Below are positions 21,501-30,528 of a stretch of DNA of 64,000 bases, one piece after another. The DNA is from Botryococcus braunii (taxonomy: Eukaryota > Chlorophyta > Trebouxiophyceae): contig MVGU01000871.1 in NCBI GenBank assembly GCA_002005505.1, positions 140,001 to 204,000 of the forward strand. The letters are read 5' to 3'. A program made the position numbers and the translations under genes. The notes beneath the pieces are model-generated. The model was given only the letters and a program-made list of their open reading frames with translations, did no database searches and was not told where the DNA came from. Numbering within the stretch: the first letter of the stretch is position 1; every line of letters starts with the position of its first letter.

Positions 21501-22936
21501 ATGGGCATCTTCCAGCCATTCGGACCAGAGACCATGGTAAAGGCACCCATACTGTCTGTGGTAAAGCAAGCTCCATCACGAAGAGCAGCAGAAACAGACA
21601 AGATGTTCATAGTCGCAGAGGGAACACACTGTACATGATGCAGCCACAATGGGATAGATTGTTGGTTCAATAGGCAGATTGATCCTGTGGCAGTAATTCC
21701 TCCAGTTGCATCAGACGTGGCCAGCTGCAGAGGGATGGGAGCAGCATGTACTGTAGGAGAATGCAGCAGTGACAGATCATTGACAAGATGGACTGACGCT
21801 CCACTGTCTACCAACCAGGACTGTTTGGATAATCTCCTCTTGCATGGTTTGAGGACATTATAAGAAACCACGTGCGGCATACCTTCAGGTGGGGGAGAAG
21901 GTGGTCCAGGTGGTGGGTGCAGTAGGGGAAATGCTCCCACTGCAGGGAAGACATGCTGGACTGCTGGTGGGGGCTGGGGTCCTCCAGGAAACTGGCCTTG
22001 GGGCCACATGCCTGCCAGTTGCTGCACTGCTGCTACCACATTCCTCTGGGTTTCTGCGTCCCTCTGTCTCTTGCGGCAGTCTCTCCAGAAGTGTCCCCTT
22101 TTGTGGCAGTAGTTACACGTACCACGTACTTCCACCTTGGTCTCTGTGTCTGCGGGCTGTCTTATCTGAGTCACAGCACTTGCAGTAGGGGCAGGGGCTG
22201 CTGCAGCCTGCACTGGTTGTGCAGTCATGACCACTGCTGGCAGATCTGGGTCATCATCGTAGCCCGTTGCTTCTGCTGTGGTGGAGATGAGGTCTGCTAG
22301 TTGGTCCAAGGGATAAGCAACAGCTGTAGGTAGTAGTCCAGGGGGGTTGGCAGCTGCTGGCAGGCCCTGCACAATCTGTGTGGCCACGTGCCCATCCAGA
22401 AGATCATGACCATTTCTTTTCAAGCAACCTTTCAGATTGATCATCCTATTGACATACTGGGAAATGGTTTCACCTTGTTTCATGCCACGGGACATCTCCT
22501 TTAACCAGTCAGCATTGGCCTGAGGATTGTGACCTCCCACAAACTTCCTACAAAGATACACATATGCGTCATATGCCGATGGCTTACTTGACAGCTCCCC
22601 CAGCCAGTCTTCTGGCACTGATTCATACAGCAACAACAATGCTGCGGCATTATGGGTAGTCCTAGGCATAGCTTGTTGAATGGCTGGCAGAGAACCCTTG
22701 GCATCGTTTGCTGCAGTGAAAGCATTGTCCCACACCACAAAGTTCTGGCCTTTACGTTGCAGTTTTATATGTACCTTGACCTGAGTGGCAATGACCTTGG
22801 GAAGGGTGTCTCCTTCCCCTCTGGAGGTACTGGGAGTGCACGGTTCCCTGGTAGGAGTAGATGTGGACGCCTCTCCTGCTGACTTAGATTCTGAGCTGGT
22901 GCTGGTACCCTTCTTCTTCATGCTGTTTGGAACAGG

Positions 22937-23461
22937 TCAGTCGTCGCTCCTTTCTGACAGTCTGGAGTCTCCGTCCTCGTCCTCACTGTCGTCCTCTGTG
23001 ACCCACTCGTCCACGTGAAATTCGCCCTCGCTGCAGAGAATTAGACCATCAATGAAGTCGTCTCCCAGGCTGCTCAAAGCTAGCTCAATTGCTGCGTAGG
23101 CTGCTTTCTCTGTCCAATAAGCTTCGTGCGATGGACCACCCGTTTGCTGTAAGCACCTCTCAAAGATTGCTCGTGTTAGATATCCAGGCTCTCCGTTGAT
23201 GAATGAGACTTCCCAAACAGTGAATTTATAAGCCGGATATATCGGAAAACGCTCTCGGAACCACCGAGGGGGCGTGAGTGCTCCCCGTCCGTGAGCTTCG
23301 TGGACGAAGTCCTTCACCAGGAATGCTCGTTCTTCTATCGTCCGTGGTCCTTGCTCTCCTCCTGCCTTTCTTCGCTCGTTATATGTTGGAGGGGGAGGTG
23401 GAGGTGGCGGAGGTCTACGTCCGCCCGTGCTCATGCGTCCGGTAGGTCTCTTCCGCGCCAT
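22937..23461 (-). CDS. Unknown 174-residue ORF in the Copia-2 leader, in frame before gag
   Basis: ATG at 23461, TGA at 22939-22937. The TGA is followed by C, and after 15 nt (five codons) comes the gag ATG in the same frame, so readthrough would give a Gag with a 174-residue N-terminal extension. The N-terminus is basic with a run of nine prolines (about residues 17-25). The middle is a plausible globular region with aromatic residues (RWFRERFPIYPAYKFTVWEV). The last 35 residues are very acidic (EDDSEDEDGDS). I recognise no domain. Copia-1 has no such ORF in its 390-nt leader. It may be an accessory protein, a Gag extension, or a decayed upstream part of Gag. Confidence 0.7.
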   Translation of the reverse strand: MARKRPTGRMSTGGRRPPPPPPPPPTYNERRKAGGEQGPRTIEERAFLVKDFVHEAHGRGALTPPRWFRERFPIYPAYKFTVWEVSFINGEPGYLTRAIFERCLQQTGGPSHEAYWTEKAAYAAIELALSSLGDDFIDGLILCSEGEFHVDEWVTEDDSEDEDGDSRLSERSDD

Positions 23462-23510
23462 AGTAGACTACTTTGCCCAAGTCATACATTTTACATGCCC
23501 CAGCAGAAAA

Positions 23511-23527
23511 GTCGTGGGCCCATAACC
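23511..23527 (-). promoter_or_regulatory. Copia-2 primer-binding site (initiator tRNA-Met anticodon-loop type)
   Basis: In element orientation GGTTATGGGCCCACGAC follows the 5' LTR directly. It has the same 15-base core as Copia-1 and is complementary to the anticodon stem-loop of initiator tRNA-Met, so half-tRNA priming is inferred. Confidence 0.8.
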
Positions 23528-24258
23528 TGTACAATTCTGAGCTTGGCGTTTCCTGTATGACCCGGCACGAGGGTGTTTAGTCTGGCGACACTCTTGTTGT
23601 ATGTCGGTTAACAAGCAGTGGCGACTGTGAATGAGATGACTTGACTGGCAACAGTTAAATGACAAACACCCGAAGTGCTTTAGATGTCCCAATCAAGTCT
23701 TACAATGCTTATTGCTCTCTCTCATCACTCAGCAATTCAAACTACTCTAACTACGAAGTTACTGATAATCTGCATTACCGATGTCTGATGAGCTAGATCA
23801 TTAGCACCTTTCTAATACACATTCTCTAAACCCTTTCCTAATCCATTGTTCTTGCGTACGTAATGTTCTGACAACGGTTTACCTGTATGACCCGGCACGA
23901 GGGTGTTTAGTCTGGCGACACTCTTGTTGTATGTCGGTTAACAAGCAGTGGCGACTGTGAATGAGATGACTTGACTGGCAACAGTTAAATGACAAACACC
24001 CGAAGTGCTTTAGATGTCCCAATCAAGTGCCTCATTCCTTCGAGCCAGGAGCATATAACCTTTTCGAGCAAACCGTGTCTGATTACCTCATCCTCCCTCA
24101 TCAACGTAAAATTGGTCTAGATTGGTTCCGGCAGAACTCTTAGGTTCTGCCATCTATTACTCATTCTAATAAATGTTCTTACTGGTAATTGGAGCTGATC
24201 TGGCCACCATTACTCTTCTGAGGGAAAGGCACCAAAATGTTCTTTCGCTATTATAACA
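23528..24258 (-). repeat. Copia-2 5' LTR
   Basis: 731 bp with the 147-bp module at 23552-23698 and 23882-24028. It is the right-hand LTR because the element is on the minus strand. Confidence 0.95.
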
Positions 24259-24263
24259 AATAC

Positions 24264-24795
24264 CCTCCCTGTGGCCTCTCTTCATGTCTCCCCTCGGTAA
24301 GCCCCTACTGATCCCCAGCTATATCATATATGTACTTATGTGCGGTGGTTTGCACACCCTACTAAGGCTCAGCGCTCCCGCCTCTTTTATCTGTCTCTTG
24401 ATGCTGCCAAGGTCCGGCTCTTTCTCAGGTTTCGTTTTGGTGTTCATGGCCTTCCCATTGACATGGGCCGCCGACAACGGCTTCCGCGCCTTCAGCGCCT
24501 GTGTGATATGTGTGGTTCCTCTGTGGGAGATGAATACCACTTTGTTTTCCACTGTCCCGCTCTTACTGCTGTGCGGGACCCTAACCCCCAGTTGTTTGTT
24601 GGTCCTTTCAGGTCTCTTCGACAGTTCATTTGGCACGCTGACTTGCGTGCGGTTGTATCCATTATCTCGGATGCCTTCCAGGCTCGTGCTGATTTAGGCC
24701 GGACGCGGTGACTTGGCCGCAGCCACGTCTGTGGCTGCTCCCCACTTATCCCCCCCCCCCTTCCCCTTGTCGTTTGCTCTGTTCTTCTTAGATTA
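24264..24795 (+). mobile_element. LINE ORF2 C-terminus and 3' end, truncated
   Basis: The frame 24340-24711 reads [18 protein letters not shown] and then [18 protein letters not shown], the C-x2-C...H-x4-C zinc-knuckle-like motif at the end of many LINE reverse transcriptases. The stop is at 24711, followed by a 3' UTR with 'gcggtgacttggccgcagccac'. No RT catalytic part is present. Copia-2 inserted next to it. Confidence 0.7.
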
Positions 24796-26045
24796 TGGGC
24801 TTGGCGTATTCCTGTATGGAGCCTGGCACGATGGGTGCTTAGTCGGAGTTACGTCGACTGTGTGCATGTAGATGACCGGTCTGTACCGTACCACATATGT
24901 TTGTCAAGGACTGGATGGCAACAAAAGACAAGCACCCGGAGTGCTCTTATAGTCCCAATCAAGTGTTACATTCCTTTCACTCTCACTTATCATCCGATAA
25001 GGTTTAAATTAAGCATTCCCGCTTACAAGCTGATTACTCACATTACCCCGTCTGATGAGACCAGCTGTAGGAAATATCAATGATATGTCTTAACATATTC
25101 AGTCATGCAACCTCCTACGTAATTCCTGCCTAAATCAAGTTACCTGTAATGGAGCCGGGCACGAAGGGTGCATATCGGAGTTACGTCGACTGTGTGCGTG
25201 TAGACGACCGTAACCCCCATGTGTGTCGAGGACTGGATGGCAACAAAAGACAAGCACCCGAAGTGCTCTTATAGTCCCAAACAAGTTCCTTGTCTTTTCG
25301 TGCTAACTCCATAAGGCTTTCCTCGCGAAACATGTCAAACAAGTGCATTACCACTATCGAGCTAGGCGTGTTTCTATTGTTGGGCAGAACTCTGAGTTCT
25401 GCCACGAATTACTCATTTCAGCTCATTGTTCCAGCTCATTGTTCTCAATCATTAGGCCATAATTACTCTTCTGAGGGAAAGGCACGAATATTCTTATATC
25501 ACTCAACACTTCCCCTTGCCTTTTCCTCACAGAAACTTGGCCAAACCCAGAGAATTGCGATGTCCTTGAAATACTTGTCTAGTCAAGGGTTTTGAAATAT
25601 CTGCCACATTTCTTGCAGATGCGATGTACCTAGCATCTACCTGCCCCTTTTCAATAGCTTCTCGTGCAAAGTGCAAATTAACTGCAATATGCTTGGTATG
25701 CTTAGAATCCACTGGATTCCTGAGGTGATTGATGCACCCTTGATTATCACAATGAATCTTGACAATCCGCGGCGAGACACCAATTCCTCCAGGAATCCTC
25801 TCACCCAATTGGCTTCCTTTACAGCTGCACTGGCAGCCATATATTCTACAGTAGATGTGGCCACGGCAGACTGCTTCTTGCTCTCCCACACTACTGCACC
25901 TCCAAATACTGAGATGACAAAACCTGTGGTGGAGAAGCGATGGTCCTGATCACCACCGTAATCTGCATCCACAAATCCTTCAAATTCTGTGTCCTTGCCT
26001 CCAAGAACCAGAACCAGCTCTCTCGTTCCCTTAGGATATTTCAGC
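24796..26045 (-). mobile_element. Copia-3: truncated Copia remnant (3' LTR plus end of pol)
   Basis: A 3' LTR of about 710 bp ends at 25508 and is preceded (element orientation) by the GGCAAGGGGAAG purine tract. The LTR resembles that of Copia-2, with the internal module present twice (about 24810-24965 and 25144-25286). The pol fragment stops abruptly near 26045 where a LINE begins. The 5' LTR, gag and most of pol are gone. It is older than Copia-2. Confidence 0.85.
25527..26045 (-). pseudogene. Copia-3 RNase H fragment
   Basis: It encodes VDADYGGDQDHRFSTTG, SKKQSAVATSTV, CDNQGCINHLRN and a C-terminus RNSLGLAKFL, closely like Copia-2. A frameshift near 25790 and missing residues (TSTVEYMAAS lacks the usual AEF, and VADISKPLT lacks a residue) show decay. 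Confidence 0.88.
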
Positions 26046-26905
26046 CAGACCCACTATGCTGTCTTGCTGTCGCGTCAACAGCCGCATGTGGCCTTCCAAG
26101 CTTTCAATTTTGAAACATTTGGAGGGTTGCATGCTGATGCGCTGGCCTTGTCGCAGAGCCTCCAGGGGCTTTTGAACCAAGCCATCATTGCTTAAGAAGA
26201 TGTGGAGGGACACTTTGTTGTGCGTCGGGTCATTTTCATTATTGCGGCCGCTGTGGGTCGACGTCGCCAGCTGGCTGCTCGCCGGGTGTGACTCATAGCT
26301 TGAAACATTTCAGTTTGGGCCCTTGAACATTTGGCTGGTCTCTTTTACCCCACTCTTGTAAAAGGAGAAGTTACGTTTGTCCAGCCTCTAGGGCATGATA
26401 AGATGTCCACAACACACGCACAAGCCGAAACTATAAAGAACGGGCCACAAGAGGTGGTCAAACGAATATGAAACAGAACGGAGCAAACAAAAAGGGGAAG
26501 GGGAGGGATGGGGCGGGGGGGGGGGACGGACAGAGTCGTGGCTGCGGCCAAGTCACCGCATCCGGCGTAAATCAGCATAAAGCCTGGAAGGCATCCGCGA
26601 TAAAGGAGACAACCACATGCAAGTCAGCGTGCCATGGCAGTTCATTTAACCAAATGAACTGCCGAAGAGACCTAGAAGGACCAACAAACAACGGGGGGTA
26701 ACGGTCCCGCACAGCGGTAAGAGTGGGACAGTGAAAAACAAAGTGGTGTTCATCAGCTACATAGGAACCACACATATCACATAGGGGCTGAAGGCGCGGA
26801 AGCCGTTGTCGGCGGCCCATGTCAATGGGAAGGCCATGAACACCAAGACGAAACCTGAGAAAGAGCCGGACCTTGGCAACATCAAGAGACAGATAAAAGA
26901 GTACT
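26046..26905 (-). mobile_element. LINE 3' end, truncated, minus strand
   Basis: Minus-strand frame 26820-26572 reads [18 protein letters not shown] and on to HHFVFHC, the same C-terminal motif as at 24340-24711. After the stop the 3' UTR shares 'gatgtccacaacac' (plus strand), 'ccagctggctgctcgccggg' and 'aagatgtggagggacactttg' with 36880-37480. It abuts Copia-3. Confidence 0.7.
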
Positions 26906-27063
26906 CAGAGTACTAATCTACGAACCTGAATTCCATTTCAACGCTCTAGCATACATATACACTAAATAACAGCCCTACAAAGGTTATCAATTATCGTTAC
27001 GCTTTAGGACTGTTTGGCCAATTCTCTCTTTCTCTCTATGGATATTCTCCCCCCATCTCTCCC

Positions 27064-27246
<183 letters not shown>

Positions 27247-27394
27247 CATATTATCACCTTGAATATTTGGCCCCTAGATTCCGCGTCCCTGCATGATGGA
27301 TTTATGGTATGCGGTTAGAATAGGCTTCACTCTTAATTCTAAAAGAGGCTGGAGGCTGAGCCTCACTAGGGCGCGCAAACCTAAGACCGAAACC

Positions 27395-28480
27395 GAAGAC
27401 CGAAAGGGATAGAACACATGGTCGAAGACACGGCAGCTAATGTGTCCAATTGATTGTCGATTCCGCTGTACCTTCGAAGATTCGAAAGGCCGTACGATAC
27501 CTGCCTGCAACCTTCGACGTAACAAACAGAGCAGGTGACGGTCTTGGGGGTCGGTTCCGCAGCCAAGTAGCGTATATTCGAGCCGGCTGCCCCTCGTTTG
27601 GGTTGAAAAGTTCGTTCTACTGTACCATTCCAATCCGCGCAAGGGCGTCCACAGGTACACTTTTTAGGTACTCCGCCGGCTTCGACCGAGCTGCCATGTA
27701 ATTACGTCGATCCCGACACGGACTTCGCAGGCAAGAAACTTATTAACTGCATCTCAGCTTATAAGACATTCAAAACGAATTTCAATAACAAAGAACCAAT
27801 TGGTGACGGAGACTCGCAGCGTCGTACTGTGGCACGCACACACACACACAAAGGGCCCTCCCGGGACATCTTCGCCCCAAATAGGTAAGTTCCCAACCTC
27901 GGCTTGAAGAATATACAGAAAGTTGCGGATGGATCACAGTTGAAAAAATATTGACAATAACGTTTTTAAGAAATATATTGCTTCCGATCAACATTTTTTC
28001 TTCCCGATGAAACCCTAAGACAGGCATCGTTACAGTTTATGCTCTATATTTGCCATCAAGACCGTCCCGGTCATGATGTCTGAACAACTATGGAATTTCA
28101 GATGCTTGAATCCTAACTTCTGTCTCCGGAAGGTTCAATTCCCAATGAAAACCTAAAGAAAACTCTACGACAGCGTTGCTTTACGACTTACCATGATGAT
28201 GATTATCGAACCTGTTCTTCTCCTGCTCCATGAGCTTTCTTTGACCTTTTTTAATTGTTAAATTGATAGTTCGAGCTGAATCCGGAATGGATGAGCATCG
28301 TAACAGCACGATTCTAAGCCAAGAGTCGGTGGCACATTGCTCCTAAGGGCCAGGTCGGAACAGTGATCGAGGTCCAGACTATGGAAATTACAATTGTACC
28401 TTTCCTTTGATTTTAATCGTAAAGCTTGTTCCATCGTCTATGAAATGTAGGTGCATGCTAATGTATTTGTTAATATAGAG
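27395..28480. repeat. Inverted duplication, right arm, inner part
   Basis: The reverse complement matches about 16030-14880. The target site of the Gypsy element lies at 28476-28480, in 'gttaatatagag', opposite 'ctatctatgttaac' at 14873-14886 of the left arm. Confidence 0.85.
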
Positions 28481-28741
28481 TGTAGCATTTCCTAGGGTAT
28501 AATGCTCTAGTATGGTCCTTGGCATTGCTCTATGACTTGCCATGTGATCTAGATTCACGGTACAACCTCGCTCAGGTAGTCGCTCGGTTGCCCGACTATA
28601 CGTCCGTGGCAGTACGGTGTACATCCGACCCTGGATGGGATTAAGGGCGAGCCTGTGAAACAATCATGTAACACTCTTTCCGTTCACACCACGAACTGTC
28701 TCACTGTCTCATCCAAATCTCTTCCGCTCAGTTATGCTACA
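28481..28741 (+). repeat. Gypsy 5' LTR
   Basis: 261 bp, TGTAGCATTTCC to TTATGCTACA. 'GGGTATAATGC' near its start is a possible TATA-like element. Confidence 0.95.
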
Positions 28742-28742
28742 G

Positions 28743-28760
28743 TGGTATCGGCGATAAGGA
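28743..28760 (+). promoter_or_regulatory. Gypsy primer-binding site
   Basis: TGGTATCGGCGATAAGG begins one base after the LTR. It starts with TGG, complementary to a tRNA CCA end. The first 12 bases equal the TRIM site. Confidence 0.75.
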
Positions 28761-28811
28761 CTAGTTCCTTATCGTTCGTTCGTGGTGCGTTCTTTTCTTT
28801 CGAGATTTGTG

Positions 28812-29369
28812 ATGTCGCGGCATCCTCGTTCGGGTTCAAGGGCTCGTGCACCTAGTCCTGGCATCGCAGAGCCAGATCCATCCCTAGATCTTCTTGATTA
28901 TGTATATGTAGATCTTTTAGGGGTAGATCCTCGTCGTGTGCTTAGGCATCGGGTAGATATCGGTGCCATGCCCGAAGGAGCCGTTGCATTAGGATCTAGT
29001 GTTCCGTCGCATTCCCCTCCAGTTGATACCACTCAGAGCATTTTAAAGGGACTTGAGATGTTATTTCAGTGCTCTCTCGCGCAACCTGCACCTGTGGTCG
29101 TGCCGCAGCCCATACCAACGGCAACTCCGGCATCGGCTACAGCCTCGTCAGGTTCAGGGAAGCCCTCGCTTCAGTTTCCAGACACATCTGTATTTGATGG
29201 AGATCCAATGAAGTTGGATCCATGGCTTATGCAGACTGAAATGTTTTTGGGGGCCTACGATGTAGGCCTGGCATCCGCTCGGTCCGTGGAGGTGACTACG
29301 ATGTTCTACCGTTGCTTCCAACTACAACTTGAGTTGAGGAGGCACCTTACCAAGTCAAATACAACTTGA
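28812..29369 (+). pseudogene. Gypsy gag, 5' fragment
   Basis: 185 codons from ATG 28812. The region FPDTSVFDGDPMKLDPWLMQ resembles the start of the retrotransposon Gag capsid domain (FxGDPxxLxxWL). The frame ends soon after, and no zinc knuckle is found before the protease. The following 600 bp hold short open frames (29371-29580, 29649-30080) of unclear origin. The rest of capsid and nucleocapsid is therefore deleted or scrambled. Confidence 0.7.
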
Positions 29370-29985
29370 TTTGGGTTTCTTTCTTGGTTTTCAGCAGTGT
29401 GAGCCCTGCTTTGAGATGGTTTCCACCTGTTCTGCAGTCCAGTATGGGATCCCTGTATTGCACGACGTGGGGAATCTTCAGGACTTTTTCTCTAGCTGTT
29501 GCCATAGTTTCATGACCCATTGCGTGGATGGGCATGGTGTATGTAGGAAGTTTCAGACATCACCCCTGACAGGTACCTAGCTAGTCCTGATGTTCAGTGT
29601 AAGAGTGATGCAGCCTCCTCTTTTCCTGCAAGTACGTCTCATGTTGTATTGTTTTGTCAGAGTAGTGACAGAGCGTCTGCTGTCAGCCAACTTGTAACCC
29701 ACTTACTCCCTGGTACCAGATTGACTGTGCTCTCTGGCCCGAGTGATTGTGGACAGGTGTTGGAAGGGGCTACTGGGCAGCAATCTCATGATGTCTTGCT
29801 TTCGGGCCCTGTGTTGACTGCTTTGGGCATTACTTCCACCGTTCAGAGCTCGCCCCATTGCTACTCATCAGGCTTGCCCTTGTTTCGTTGCTTTGTGCAG
29901 ACTGGTTGTTTGAGTGTGAAGCAAAAACCCCTGCCAGCAACTTCTTTTGACTCTTTTGTGCAGTTAAACACTAGCCAGACTGTGA

Positions 29986-30528
29986 ATGGTCCTGATCTTT
30001 CCTCTACGTGCATTGAATTTGAGGGAATTCTTGCTGGTCAGGATTTTGTTAGACAGTGGGGCCTCTGCAAACTTTATTGATAATAAACTTGTGCAGGAGC
30101 TTGCCCTTCCCACTGCTTCTTTAAGTTCACATGTTGCTATTCGTGTTACTGATGGTAGGACCTCTATAGTAGAGAGTAGTGTGGCAATTGACCTGACTGT
30201 GGGGTCTCTGGATTTTGGAGTCACCTGTCTCCCCACAGAGTTGGCATACTATGACCTTGTTTTAGGGAAACCTTGGTTGACTGTGTTTAATCCGGTTGTA
30301 AATTGGAAGCTAAATGCAGTGTCATTGATTCATTCTGATAGGACACATGTACTTGTGGGCTGCCAAAGGTCAGGTGTACCTGAGTATGTGATCTCCTCCA
30401 TAGAAGTGGAAGAGTTGGTCCAGTTGGGTGATCCAATGTATCTGATTCAGCTTAATGCAGTGACCGAACCCACCTTAATACTAATACATATAACGTGCCA
30501 GAGTTGGAGCAGCTTCTGCAGGAATTAA
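29986..30528 (+). pseudogene. Gypsy aspartic protease region
   Basis: The motif ILLDSGASANFIDN, near 30040, is a retropepsin active site (DSG), and VLGKPWL near 30265 fits the end of the fold. The frame differs from both gag and RT. It overlaps the end of the frame at 29649-30080, indicating a frameshift near 30020-30045, and needs another near 30470 to reach the RT. Confidence 0.75.

Larger units (their letters stand above)
17195..22921 (-). pseudogene. Copia-2 gag-pol polyprotein, interrupted by a TRIM
   Basis: ATG at 22921, stop at 17197-17195. Gag carries CNYCHKRGHFWRDC near residue 269 and the protease WLVDSGASVHLV near 369. The integrase has HSRMGHPG and CENCPKYCEAC, with core residues in IHIDTVGPI, RCDRGTEF and GIAERANRT. 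A long linker between integrase and RT has GA-encoded Arg/Glu runs. The RT starts near residue 1227 with YVDD near 1421. The frame runs into the TRIM at 18592 and would end at 18407 after about 60 foreign residues. RNase H and the rest of pol resume at 18109-17195 (VDADYGGD, TSTVEAEFMA, CDNQGC). No other disabling change was seen. Confidence 0.93.
16446..24258 (-). mobile_element. Copia-2: full-length Copia LTR retrotransposon with an extra 5' ORF and a TRIM insertion
   Basis: A 7,813-bp element on the minus strand, flanked by the duplication AATAC (16441-16445 and 24259-24263). The LTRs are 731 bp (23528-24258 is 5', 16446-17176 is 3') and begin TGTTATAA and end AATTGTACA in element orientation. 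I see one substitution between them (16890 C versus T). The interior holds an unusual ORF (23461-22937), then a single gag-pol frame starting at 22921. A 478-bp TRIM at 18115-18592 splits pol. Apart from that insertion the coding region looks intact, so the element was probably functional until recently. Confidence 0.97.
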
